Positions 23,838 to 35,412 of a DNA stretch of 64,000 nucleotides are shown here, one piece after another (position 1 is the first letter of the stretch; each line of letters begins with the position of its first letter). Under the pieces are notes generated by a model. That model was given only the letters and a program-made list of their open reading frames with translations. It was not told the DNA's origin and did not search any database. Source of the DNA: Rhytidiadelphus loreus (taxonomy: Eukaryota > Streptophyta > Bryopsida > Hypnales > Hylocomiaceae). The position numbers and the translations under genes were made by a program. The DNA is taken from assembly GCA_947034895.1 (NCBI GenBank), contig OX344765.1, positions 49,915,001 to 49,979,000 on the forward strand. Reading direction: 5' to 3'.

Positions 23838-24745
23838 TTGGCAACACAGTCGGCGCTGTTTCTGCCCCATCGGAATGGACCACCTTCAGCGGCCCGCAGC
23901 AGCTCCGCCCTGGCTCTACTGGATCTGTCTGGACTGGACCAACGAAGCTCGCTCAGGGAATGAAGGCGGCCAGGGACCCCGAACTGAAGGCAGGAAGGGG
24001 GTAACTGAAGCGCTGGGCTGGCCTGGCCCTCAGTCTCAGTCCTCTCCGCCAGCACCACAAACAGCTTCAACTTCACTTACTAGTCTTCGTGAACTTCGTT
24101 CAAAGCTGGTCTGAAATTCGGAATGGTCTGCCTCTCACCGTCAATCTCAAAGTGATGGCATGACCATTGATCGTCATTCCCCTGCCTGCCTCACTCACTC
24201 ACTCACGGACGACGCAAGAACCCGCCGCGGCCAATCTCCGATTTCGCCTGTCTATTTCTTCCAAAACCTCATCAGACTGACAGAGGACGCCCCCGACTCT
24301 GGCACGGCACTGAACTTCAGTTGTGGACCACCTTCCGTCCTCCCAAATACAAAGCGACTGCAATGGCCAAGTACACCACCGTGACTATGGGGAAGCTGAC
24401 ACAAATTTTCAAAGCAATCAGGGACATGTAGCAAATACAATAGCATTGGTAAATCTAACCGTATGGATGGAATCTAAAACTCAAAATCTACAAAAAAAAT
24501 TGTGTATGAATTTCAAAATATTCTTCCAAATAATACTCTACGTATGATGATTTTGCTGAAATCGTGAATTTATAAAGAAGATTTTAGACGTTTAGGGCTT
24601 AAAGCATTCAATGGAAGGGTCAAGGCTCTAAATTGGAAGAAGAACATTGAACTTTAATTATCACACATGGCGTGTCAAGAAAGAAAACCAAGAAAATAAC
24701 TTAGACGTCCCTTTATTGCATGATGAAAGCTAAAGTAGGAGGTTC
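23838..24745. other. Upstream region of the amidohydrolase gene
   Basis: Moderately GC-rich up to about 24400, then AT-rich. It carries a short (TCAC)n run at about 24188-24204. The open frames on both strands are shadows without motifs. It is probably the promoter and 5' leader. Confidence 0.45.
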
Positions 24746-25281
24746 TTAACCCCTAAAAACCCAAGGGGTTTGAACAAAACACAAATGTATTATAAAATAT
24801 AAGTTCTATAATTTTTTCGAAGTTTGCATCAAAGAAGATAATGTGAGGCATGCAAAGTAGAAAGTATCTATGCAGTCAAAATTTTAAAATTATTTTTAGA
24901 TTCTCTTCAAATGAATTTTGAAGATATAACTTCAAAAATTCACCAAAAATACAATTTCTATCTTTAGTATTTGAATTTCTTTTTGATTGGTCAAAATTGT
25001 GGTTTCTATTGATTTGTGAAAAAACACATAAGATCTAGTAATGAGAACATCAACACTTTCCCCAAATAGTAATTTTTTCAACACTAGCCAATTCTAAACT
25101 CTTTGTGCTATATCTCTTATAATTTTTGTTCGACCATAGCGATCTTAGTTTTGAATATACATATTGAGAGACAATCCAATCTCTTAAAAAAAAAATTGAA
25201 AAAAAGTTTTTTTCTGCCTGAAAATTCTGCCCGAAGTTGGGCAGCGACCATAAAATGGTTGCTCAAATGCTTAGGGGTTAA
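24746..25281. mobile_element. TTAA-flanked TIR element, 536 bp
   Basis: Left end TTAACCCCTAAAAACCC at 24746; right end GCTTAGGGGTTAA ending at 25281. Inverted identity is confined to TTAACCCCTAA. Non-coding interior. It belongs with the elements at 27237, 32060 and 38210. Confidence 0.6.
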
Positions 25282-25290
25282 AACACTCAA

Positions 25291-25420
25291 GCTCTAAAAT
25301 TGCACACCTCTTCAAATGTATACTATTTGCACATGCCATTTGGTGAGCTTTTCATTGCTTTTTCATCATACCAACAATGTACAAATAGTGTGCATTTGAG
25401 GTGGTTGGCAATTTTAGAGC
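25291..25420. mobile_element. Palindromic element, 130 bp
   Basis: Arms of about 47 bases: gctctaaaattgcacacctc from 25291 and its imperfect complement around ggttggcaattttagagc ending at 25420. It lies ten bases outside the right end of the TTAA element. The following block (cttgggttaaatgtc, to about 25510) is the conserved block also found at 6420 and 6845. Confidence 0.65.
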
Positions 25421-25901
25421 CCTATGCCATTTCAACTTCAAAAATTTGTAACTAATTCCATAAAGCTCCAAAAAATATGAAACAACTTGGGTTAAATGTC
25501 AATTCCATTTGCCTTTCAAAGAAAATTTACTGAAAAATATTTGAAGAAGTTTCATCTCCCCAAATTCAGTTTCAACTCCTAATTGGGCACTATATGGACC
25601 TCCTATTTTAAGAAGGAACAAAAGAGCAACAAAAGAGATTCTCAAATTTTGAAGATCCTCAAAATGTTGCCCCTTCCTTGCATTTTGTGTAAAAACCTGA
25701 AAAATAGAGGTTCGAAAATTGCTCCAATATGTAGCTCTAAGATGTAGCTTAGACACCTTGTTATGAGATTCAACGCATTCATGCTTCAAGGAATGATGCT
25801 CATTGGATTTCTCTTGACTTTTGCTAATAATCTCATTCAAAAAAAAAATTGGCCATTGAACTAGTGGGATCCAAAAAAATGTCAATTTAAATGCACATAT
25901 C
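25421..25901. other. AT-rich spacer
   Basis: Contains a 128-codon open frame on the minus strand (25499-25885) with no recognisable motif or splice context. I do not call it a gene. Confidence 0.4.
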
Positions 25902-26130
25902 TTAACTCCTTAACGCCTTGATCCTTTTTCTAATTTTGACACATTTTTGCTTATATCTTTCTACAAAAATATCATTTACCACAATTTCATGAAATTGATC
26001 ATTAAGGAAGATTGTCTTTTCTAGATTCAAGTGTTACATTGGATGAATGAAAAGTTAGTTGGGCAAAACAACACCTTGAAGCCCTCTGTTCATCGTCCAA
26101 AATATAGACGTCGGAGCACTTAAGGGTTAA
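25902..26130. mobile_element. Short TTAA-flanked element, 229 bp
   Basis: Ends TTAACTCCTTAACGCC at 25902 and GGAGCACTTAAGGGTTAA at 26130. The inverted match is imperfect but has the same TTAA-plus-C-rich pattern as its neighbours. Confidence 0.45.
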
Positions 26131-26340
26131 TCTTCCTGTTGAAATTATAATCATACATAAATCATATGTATCATGTTCACAACTAAGATCAACTCATAAA
26201 GGCCCAAAGGGTTGGGACAAATCACAAATGGCCTTATTGTACTACTAATACATTGATATGGCATCCAAATTTTATGGATCTTAGTTGTCTTGTCTTAATC
26301 CCTCTAGTCACTAGTACAATATATTACTACTAAACGTAGA

Positions 26341-26650
26341 ACTACCCATTACCACCCTGATTCGCAATCTGACTATATTGGAGCCAACTCTAGAAAATAC
26401 ACATATTTTTTAGAGGGGTGCTTTTGTTTCAGGAGTCAAACCCAAGTGGAATTATAATTTTCCAATAAAAATTGTAATTTTTGTGAATTTCTGAAGTGAA
26501 ATTGCAAAACCACCATTAGACTGGATTCATAAACGTCCTCTTACAACTCAATATTGCTTTCCAATGTATCTAATAGCACTTGAAGATCCACCAATCATTA
26601 ATTGACACACTATCTTTTAATAGCATTAATAAACTACTCTTGTCAGAATC
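26341..26650. repeat. Dispersed repeat, empty-site copy
   Basis: Shares ccattaccaccctgattc, ggagccaactctag, tagaggggtgcttttgtttc and cataaacgtcctctta with 31862-32060. It then continues with sequence (ctaccaataaaagattgaca in the other copy) matching 32918-33020. It lacks the 862-bp insertion present in the other copy, so it records the pre-insertion state. Confidence 0.7.
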
Positions 26651-26743
26651 TGAAGCGAATTTGCATGTTTTTCTGATGGAATTAGGACAAAGCTATAGAC
26701 CACGGAATTGAATCACTGACGGAACTGGGCAGTTCTACCTTAT

Positions 26744-27893
26744 TTAACCTCATAAAGACCAAAGGATAGAATACAACTTAAAATAATAATTTAATGATGC
26801 TTTTTAAACAAAAGTTATAAAATATGAACTATAGATCACATCCAAACAGTAAAATCTAATACTGCACTTACCAATAATTTTCAAGAAAATTTGAAATTAA
26901 AAATTGGAAGTACCTTCTAAAATTGATTACAATTGAATATGTGTAATTTTCACTTGATTTTTTTTTTAAATCGTAACTTTAAATTCTAATTATGGTGATT
27001 TTCAAAGATTTTTATTTTACTTATTTATCCAAGTTGTTTTTGAAGGGTCACTTTTTGAAGTGCATAAGTTACTTTTTGAGGTCAAACATATCTAAAATCC
27101 TTGAACTATAGAATACTTGTAAGGAAATATTTTAAAAATCTAAAATCTAAAAATGTGAGAGAACTAAGATGCTTAGAACATATTTGCATTTATCTATTAC
27201 TCATAATTGGTTACTCAAAATTTGAACATCTAGTCTTTAACCCCTAAATGCCTAAGGCATGTTTTGAGCTTCTTGGAATTTGCTCTAAATTGAACCAAGT
27301 GCCAACATTTTAATAAGTTGTATCAATTTTTTTTAATTGTAACCGCACAAATTCAAACTAGACATGTTAGAGATCTCATAGGAAAAGAAACACAACAACA
27401 TCACTCATGGAGTGAAAGATTACAATGTTTGACTATAAGGGTGTTAAAACTACAAAAGTGATGTGAAGTCTTTCAATTCTCTTTTCACAAGTCAATTCAA
27501 AAAATTTGGTGACGAAAAAAATATGAGGTTAAAGGGTCTAACATGCATAACCCCAATCAATTTATGGCTTCTTAAAATCTACACTATAATTTTTTAAATG
27601 AATTTTGAATGTGATTTTTTCTCCAAGATCTAGTGTATTTGAGGCTCATTTCCAAGAGCTCTCAACACTACGGGATGGGTACCCTTGCACAAAATCTTGA
27701 ATAGAAAAATCACTATCATTTAATTTCAAGATCGTATTTTTGATACTAAAACTAGACTTCAAGAAGAACTTTCTAAAAATGTGAACTTCTAAACATAGCA
27801 ACATGGTTAGGTTTTATTCAACTTCAAAGTTTTGCAAACACCAAATTTGGGTACCTCAAGCATTTAGGGGTTAAAGGATCCTTCAAGGGTTAA
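26744..27893. mobile_element. TTAA element interrupted by another TTAA element
   Basis: A left-end-like TTAACCTCATAAAGACC at 26744 and a right-end-like CCTTCAAGGGTTAA at 27893 could bound one element of about 510 bases once the nested copy at 27237-27874 is removed. The pairing is inferred from end similarity alone. Confidence 0.35.
27237..27874. mobile_element. Complete TTAA-flanked TIR element, subfamily A, 638 bp
   Basis: Left end TTAACCCCTAAATGCCTAAGG; right end CCTCAAGCATTTAGGGGTTAA, its complement with two mismatches over about 20 bases. The interior is parallel to 5641-6238 and 38210-38745. No open frame of note, so it is non-autonomous. TTAA duplication plus C-rich termini is the piggyBac-superfamily signature. 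Confidence 0.75.
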
Positions 27894-30053
27894 AAACATT
27901 AAAACTAAAGTTTCATTGAATTCCTTGCTATATAACTTGCTCACATTAGGAAAAATTTCATGCCTTCAATGGTCTATTAAGAGAAGGTCCCCAAGTTGTG
28001 AACCTACACAATGATGGCCATATTATTTAATTATTATTATTATTTTAAAAAAAATACTAAAAAATCATTTAAAATTTATAAAAATAATAATTGTAAATAA
28101 ATAATAAAATATAGAAAATCTGATATGGCACTAGTATTTCCACATTAGATTGTGATTATATTAATAATTTTGTAGTTTTGGATTTCATTTTAAAATTACA
28201 ATCTTTTAATTATGTTTTTTATGTTTTTTCAAAATCTTTACTAACTTTCTTGTTCCATCCAATTGCTTTATTTTTTCATTTTTTTGGCAAGCATTCCCCG
28301 CTTTCAAAGAATTGATGGCCCTCTTTAGGGCTCAAACTTCTTGCAATGGAAAAACTTTGTAAATGGGGTTTGCGAGGTACAATGCATTTTGGAGGGTTAT
28401 ACTACGGACTTTTTCAGAAGAATTGACCGCCAAAAATTTGACTTCCAGGTTGGCAACATGTTGACCATGACGCGTGACCTTCTAACATGCTGATTAGGCA
28501 AGTCCATCATGATTGCAATTCGAGGGTTTTCCAATGGAATACAATAAGAACTTTGAAAAATTAGTACTAAAGTCTAAAGAAGAAATGGGGATTTAAAACT
28601 AAAAAGAAGTTAAGCAAGATTTGGTAGAGTAACCAAATTAGGCTAACGGAAAAATAATGATAAAATCAAAAATTAAAATACTACTAAGTAAAAAAATGAA
28701 AATAGAATTAAATAGAACCCGAAAAGAGAACAACCACAAACAATACCAAAACCAAATGAAAACAAAACATTGAGAGTAGGAATTGAAATTAGAATTAAAT
28801 TGCAAACTAAAAAAAATAAGAAGACGTACAAAAAATACAAAAGTGAATTAAAAATCAAAAGAGTAGAAGTAAAGTAAAACCACCAAAAAATAATAAATAG
28901 AAACAAATACAAAAGAAGTTAGTAAACTAAAACTACTAGTAGAACACTAGAGTAGTGAAGAAAACACTAAAAAAGGGGTTTAGCACTAAATTAGCGTAGT
29001 CTACACCAAATAAGCGCAATTACAGTAATTTAGCGTGTTTTACACTAAAATAACGATTTAACAGTAAATGAAGGTAGGATGAAAGTAGTTGGTAAAAAAT
29101 AATCCATTAGAGAGTAGATATACTCAAAATTAGGGTTTGGTGCTCTCTCTCTCTCTCCTTTCTCTTGCTAGTTTTTGTGTAGAAGTGTTTTGAGAGCATG
29201 GTTGAGATTATGGGCGTTTTTGAGCTTGAATTGTGAAAAACTAAGAGAGGAAAGCATGTAGGACAATTTGTCAAGTAGGTTCACCATTTTATGGGAAAAA
29301 AGGGATGAAAATGAAGGGTTTTTGAGGTCAAATGGGCAAGTGGTAGAGAATTAGGGAGAAGTTGAAGTGCAATTTTGACTTCCAACTTTGACGGGTGATT
29401 ATAGGAGCACAAAGAATCGGATGCAAACAAATTTAGAAGGATGATGTGCCTTCAAGTTGGCTTTCCAAAAAGTTTAGGCTCGACTAATTTGGAGCACGGA
29501 CTAAGCGTTGGTGGTCAATTTAGTGCAAGAAGGTCTATTGCCACTGCAATTGAAGACTGCAACTTTGACGGGAGATTGTGGAAGATTGGCAAGGCGGATT
29601 GAGCTGAAATTTGAAGGGATGATGTGCCTTGGAGTTAGCTTTCCAAAAAGTTATGACTCGTCCGATTCGGAACAAGGGCAAGGATGGAAAAAACAAATCA
29701 GTGAACAAAGGTTGGCTGCCTTGTTATTGTGATTGTTTGCTACTTTTTGGCTTTTTAAATTTTTTTATGACACTTTTTCTACTTGCAAAATCATAATAAA
29801 ATACTATAATGATTAAATTACAATTTTTTTGCCCTTATTTTAATTGAAGGAATCATGCATGCAAATTTGGTGATGTTTGGTGAATGTGTATATTGTAATT
29901 AGTTTTTAGGACTTTAATTGGCTCATTTTTGGACCAATTTGGAGATTTTTGTTAACATTTTGGTCTAGGAGGTTGCTTAAATGTCTTAGAACATGTAGTA
30001 GGTGGATGTGGTGATTTTAGGGCACACATTGGGATAATTTGGAGTACTGCCCT
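27894..30053. other. AT-rich spacer with an internal duplication and CT microsatellite
   Basis: No gene. A (CT)n run lies at about 29142-29157, after a TTAGGGTTT motif near 29130. A block near 29370-29500 is repeated imperfectly at about 29550-29690 (both contain gatgatgtgccttc/gatgatgtgccttg and ctttccaaaaagtt). Together with the CT run this could be the leader of an old retroelement, but no coding domain is visible. Confidence 0.45.
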
Positions 30054-30650
30054 TGTTATGACCCTTGTCACAATCTCTTATGGATGAATGCATTGAGAGA
30101 TAGATGATTGATGACTGGTCATGTTGACCAAAGATGGATGAATGCGATGATGGATAACTAATTCATGATGTAATGTGAATTAGTCGATAAGCAAAAATTG
30201 ATTGGAGATAGATATCTCTTGGTGATGGATTTAGGCACTGGAGTTCGGCAACTCAAGTTGGATGACAAGTGCAATGGATAGACATCTCTAGACGATGGAT
30301 TTATGAAGTGGAACTTGGAGTTAGACAACTTCAAGTAGAAGATTAAGATGAGATGAGATACGAATGGATACTTAGAATACTTCTAAGTATAACTAAGACT
30401 ATTACTTTAGTAGATGGTTCTAGATAGAATCAAGAATAGAAAGCTAAAGATAGAAATAAAGACCTAATCTTTATTTGATATATAAGATAGAGCTCGGGGG
30501 TGAGGAGTCTCTCTCTCTCTTTGATAAGGATTGATCTCTCTCTATGGTTGGGTGGTTTGAGCTCTTGTAAAACATTATGTTAATAAGTATATTTGTGTCT
30601 TTATTGTGCTTCTATTATTTGAAGTTACGGATAATAGGAGGTATGTAACA
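30054..30650 (+). mobile_element. Possible solo LTR, about 597 bp
   Basis: Begins TGTTATGACCC and ends GTATGTAACA, that is TG...CA. It has a promoter-like core (gatatataagatagagctcg, then a CT-rich start) near 30475-30530 and T-rich downstream sequence. No matching second LTR, primer-binding site or clear target duplication was found, so this is tentative. Confidence 0.3.
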
Positions 30651-31861
30651 ATCCTAATTGACCTTAGAGCTTTTTAGGGTAATTTGGAAGATTAGGTGAT
30701 TAAGAGTCCATTGCTTAGAAGGCCAATGGATTTAAGGTTTCACACACTCCCCCTTGGCCAACTCTAGGGGTGATTTTTTCTTCACATGGGAAAAATCACT
30801 CACAGGCGTTTTGGAGACATAGTGTGCCAATGTATGTGCATGCAGGGGGATTATGCTTATGTAAACACATGATTGTCATGATTGTCAATGGATAAAGTTT
30901 ATATAGCCCTTCCAAAGGCTAAAAACTTCATCTAACTATATCTTTTGCTAAGAATGTCGGATTGTTTTGAGTTTTATATTTTCGAAAATGGCATGAGCTT
31001 CTCTTTGACTAAAGATTTCTAAATTTAGACTATAGGATCTTTTTCTAGAAACCACAATGGTTAATTCGACCATTCAACTAGAAATTGAATTTGAAGTTGG
31101 AATTTGGCAAAGCATTGTGCATTTTGAAGTTACCTTAAACCACGCAAAAGATGCATTGCTTGGAAGGCATAATGGATTGACGTTAGGCACTCATTAGCAC
31201 AAAAATCACACTTAAAAATCAAAACTTGGTTGTATTCTGCTTCTATGTCAAGGGTAGACATATAAGTGCTTGCACTAGTCAAATAGAGCAGCTCAAATAG
31301 GAGCTCAGACTTTAATTTTTAATTAGAGAGGGACATATTGAACCAAGATTGATTGGGGGTAAGTAGCCGTCTATTGTTTTTTTGGCATCTTCATTTGTAG
31401 AAAAAACAAAACCCATAAATGAGCCGTATTTTGGATATTCATCATAGAGTACAAACTCAACATGCATGAGAAAAAAGAATTGGACAAAAATCGTTAATCC
31501 TTCATTCTATACAAATTGGTGAAGCCATCTCTTGGATAATAATCAATTGCAACATCATTGTGTGGTTAATCCTTAGACAATAGGCTAAGCCCTTCAAACT
31601 TGGTTTTGAAAGAATCGTTGAGAACAAGTGAAAGTTTATTTTTTTGGAATGTAATGTAATGTTCCAACCTACTAGACCCACTTCAATACTGAATAGTACT
31701 TTGACCACATTTAGTCTGCAAAGTCAAAATACTATTTACTATTCACTTTTGCATGCCTTGACCATAGAAACTTTGGACTAGCAACAAGACCCATATTGTG
31801 CTTCAAGGAGATTTTTTATTTCCTTTGGGCTACCTTCTAGACAAGTGAAAGTTGTATGAGG
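30651..31861. other. AT-rich spacer
   Basis: Nothing recognisable apart from a short inverted repeat (gtgattttttcttcacatgg/gggaaaaatcac) at about 30770-30800. Confidence 0.45.
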
Positions 31862-33020
31862 TAGACAAACCTATTACCACCCTAATTTGGAATCTAAATA
31901 TCTTGGGGTCAATTCTAAGATGGACAAATATTTTTTCAGAGAAGTGCATTTGTTTCTCAGATCAAATTCAAGTACATTAAATTATAATACTTTGACTAAA
32001 ATTGTAATTTTAGTGAATTTTTGAAATGGTTTGCTTAGAGTGAAGTCATAAATGTCCTATTAACCCCTAAAGGACCAAACTGCGTTTTTTGACAACATAG
32101 CGATTTTGGGCAGCTCTCTATGAATGGAACTTTTATTTATTTTTGCTGAAATTTTCACACATGTGCTTGAGGAGTGGCATCATTTTCATAACTTTTGACT
32201 ACATAGTCCAAAAGTTATTGCATAATATGTAATTTTCAATAGTCGACGAGCAATCCAAAAATTTCTTAAAAAAACACTTTTAAAGAATTAAAAATTTGAA
32301 ATTGGTTTTCTATATTTATATATACGCGGAAAGCTTTGAATCATTCCATTTACAAAAATAAACTTTGCAGTCCTTTATTTAACTCAATTTTTTATATTTT
32401 TTGAAAAAAATAAAAGTTTATGATGTAGATTGTTTATTACTACATTACCACTATTGGATTGGGACTTTTCAATTTTATAATTAAATTTTGAACAATATAG
32501 TGTTTTGAATCACTTTGTTCTTCTTTCTATTTACTATTTTTTTCCTATATGTTGTGCAATTCCAAATGATCTAAAAATTTTCAAGCATATATGTAGCGAA
32601 CTTGACTTGAGGGATGAATCCGAAGGGTAACCACCATTTTAGACATTTTTTTATACAAATGTGACCTTGTGAAGTGCAGCTGCCTATATTTTTACAAGGC
32701 CCAAAAAATGATTTTTGTCACTTCAAATGTTAATATCTTGCAATCTACACGGTGAATAATTCTAAAGTTTTTTCCACATCTTTTCAAACGAGTGTACTAT
32801 AAGATCCTATGATTACATGTGTCCAAAAATATTTTTCATCTAAAAATTTGATGCTTGTATCAGAGATGGTAGTTTTGGAGCTTTTTTGGTGAAAACATAG
32901 TCTTTGACCTTTAGAGGTTAACAACCATAACCACCTTTCCATGCATTTATTAACACTTCAGCATCTACCAATAAAAGATTGACACATTACCCTTGTTGCC
33001 ATTAATGCCTTAATTCAGTT
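31862..33020. repeat. Dispersed repeat interrupted by a TTAA element
   Basis: The two halves, 31862-32060 and 32918 to about 33020, together match the uninterrupted copy at 26341-26650. The split is exactly at TTAA. Confidence 0.7.
32060..32921. mobile_element. Complete TTAA-flanked TIR element, subfamily B, 862 bp
   Basis: Left TTAACCCCTAAAGGACCAAA; right GTCTTTGACCTTTAGAGGTTAA. The ends are inverted with few mismatches. Inserted in a dispersed repeat whose empty copy is at 26341, which shows a single TTAC/TTAA at the site. An inverted, truncated copy begins at 59345; related right ends are at 3279 and 4054. No transposase frame. Confidence 0.8.
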
Positions 33021-33346
33021 TTTTCCAAATCTTGAATAGGGTTTAGGGGGCCCAAGTAGGGGACGACATTGGTCTGGTCTACCTTAAGGGTTAAGGGCCT
33101 TCTTACATGTATTGGTCATCAGGGAACTTTCACAGCAGGTTCTACAGTGAAAAATAGACATTGCACTTTCATGTGAACCCGGTGTGTGGGGACCGATACA
33201 ATAACAAATTTCCATGTATTAGATTCCTTTGTCTCCACCCAATGAGGTTGTCTACCGGTATCAGTTAAACTTCACCTCCTCCTTTCCTGCTTGCCCACCC
33301 CGGCAAGACCATCGGTGGAGTCACTTTTCTCTTCTTGCTTGAATTA

Positions 33347-33706
33347 GAGCGCCTCTCCATTGGGGTCCTGGACCTCCAAGATCGGAGGGTCCAGGACCTC
33401 TCCATTGCATACAGCCATCGGGCTGGAGGTTCAGGCTCCAGCCTGCGCATTCCGGCCGCGCAAGGCTGGAGGGGCTGGACCCTCCCCTGGACCCCCTATT
33501 TTTGAAAATGATTCCGTTGTCTCGCGCGCGGCGCCCTCGTTTCTGCCTCCACGTCCCCTTGCGATAAAGTTTTTTTCTTTTTATGCTCCTCCGGGTCCCT
33601 GCCTCCAGGTGCAATGGAGACCTCCCAAAGGGGTCCAGCGCCTCCGACCTGGAGGTCCCGGGGGGTCCGGCTCCTGGACCTCCGATTTGGCAATGGGGAG
33701 GGGCTC
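33347..33706. mobile_element. GC-rich Harbinger/Tourist-type MITE, 360 bp (copy 1)
   Basis: TIRs GAGCGCCTCTCCATTG and, inverted, CAATGGGGAGGGGCTC, flanked by TTA at 33344-33346 and 33707-33709. A 3-bp TTA duplication is typical of PIF/Harbinger elements. The interior is GC-rich with repeated ggtccaggacct/ctggaggt words and encodes nothing recognisable, although GC bias gives long spurious frames. It is an inverted relative of 61293-61645. It lies just upstream of the promoter zone of the next gene. Confidence 0.75.
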
Positions 33707-33759
33707 TTAGAGGAAAGTTTGCCCACCGGGTGAGCATGTAAGCTGGCCCTAAATCACCA

Positions 33760-35412
33760 CAGATCGGAGCCGGCCTCTGTTTCTCCTCCTTGGTTTTTGA
33801 CAACTGAAACTTGGACAACTCCGTCCCAGCAGGCAGGCAGGCCGCACAACGACCTCGCCCTCCCACCCCTGCCCCTGCAGTGGGTCCGCCCGTCCGTCCG
33901 TCCCTCCCCAGGCCCAGAATCTCCGGGCGTCTTGATTGGCCAGCGGAGCAGCCGAGAATCCATTTCCAAGGAGCCCTGAACTCCACTGAAGGAGCGGACC
34001 CCCCCCCCCCCGCCAAATTGAAGCGATGGTCGCAGTCCTTTCTGCTCACATTCCCTTCAGCGGAGGTCACGTACTCACGTCCCTCCGCGGCCGCCCGCGG
34101 CTGATGGCGGCGGCGGCGGACAAGCAGGAAACGGAAAGGAAACGCCTGGAGGGATGCTCCCGCAGCCCCGCAGCCCCGCCAGGCAGGCAGGTAAAGTTCA
34201 TGAGCTCCTCAGGCAGGACAGCGCACGCGACTCCAGGGCAGTTCATGACTACTGCCTGCTCTCTTTCTGGTCAGTTCCGTCTGGAGACCCCAACCTGGTT
34301 TCCGTTTCCTTCGAACTCTTCCTCTCTTCTGGCGGAAGGGAAGAGCACCAAGTTCAAGAAGGGAAGGACAGCGACGGGCTGCGGGGGCGAATGTAGCTTT
34401 TAGAGAGGGGAGGCGAGGGGAGGTTCGCTTCTGTTCCGATATTGCGTCGTAAAGAAAAGATCGATGCTGACTTGACTTCAACTTATTCCTCACATACTGT
34501 TGGAAGACGGAGTAACTTAGAGCTCGCCCTTGCGTTGACTGGCATTGTTGCCTCGGTCCCTGCTTGGGTGACGTGGGTATCGGAAGAAGTCCATTTGGCC
34601 CGCAGAGGCAGGCTTGGCGCACAGTAGTCTTCATTATTGTATTCATTGTGCAGGACGGGTATTTTTCTTGTTACTTCCGCTGCTGTGTGGATGCGGACAG
34701 AGAGAGGAACGGAGGGAGGGGTGAGTAGGTGGGTGGGTGCAATTGAGGAGTACAAGAAGAGATTTGGAACTGCGGGGTGGTTCATTGAGCTCGCACGATA
34801 TGTTTACGAGCACTATGTATGTAGTTTGAGCTTGGAACGTGGAGGGGAGACAGCTTGGGGCTGTAGGTTTTGATTGGGCTATATCACTGGTTCATGTTAA
34901 ATTCCTTGGTTAGCGAAGTTCGGTAGCCGGGGATTGGGAGCTGTGTGTTAAGTTGGAGGGAGAATATGTGGCGATCTCTCCTTCAGATCCATTTTTGTCG
35001 CAGTTGTGGGGATAGCGGGAGCAATCTATTTTGGGTTTGAGGGGGGTGGCGTTGTTGATGTCTTCTCTGGGAAACAGACGCGCACCAGCCATCGCGCGGT
35101 ATTCTTTCATCCAGGGGTGAAGTGATGGCCGCTGCTAGAAGCGGTCTGTGGCTCTTCAGAGCATCGAGCTTATGATTTGTACATCTTGGGTTAATTGAGA
35201 TTAACTGCAATAGATTTCACATTAGCACAAAATGTACTTTCAATCTGACACCCTCAGTGGGCACACGGGATTTCAAATCACCCCAACCTGAAAGACGGAC
35301 GTCAGCATGGTTTTGGACTCTTTGATCAGAGTTATCGCTTGAGTCTAGAATTTTGTATATCCAAATCGAAATCAAGCGCACTCTAGCCGTCAGAAAGCAC
35401 CAGCAGGAGACC
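33760..35412 (+). promoter_or_regulatory. CpG-rich promoter and 5' leader of the membrane-protein gene
   Basis: GC-rich from about 33760 to 34450, with a C-run at about 34000, a (CGTC)-type run at 33890-33905 and a CGG run at about 34107. It then becomes intermediate. A donor-like CAG/GTAAAG at about 34190 and an acceptor-like ttgatcag at about 35329 would allow a 5'-UTR intron, but this is unproven. Confidence 0.4.

Noticed and set aside
24000..24550. Short frames upstream of the amidohydrolase
   Set aside because: No motif, overlapping on both strands; better explained as promoter and leader sequence.
27237..27874. Reading the TTAA elements as Tc1/mariner with TA duplication
   Set aside because: All well-defined ends keep the full TTAA, and the empty site at about 26538 has one four-base TTAC/TTAA rather than only TA.
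33078..33096. ccttaagggttaaggg as another TTAA element end
   Set aside because: No matching internal sequence or partner terminus could be found.
33321..34070. A 249-codon minus-strand open frame and its overlaps
   Set aside because: It runs through the GC-rich Harbinger-type element and promoter zone; the protein is low complexity (glycine, arginine, proline) and overlaps frames on the other strand.
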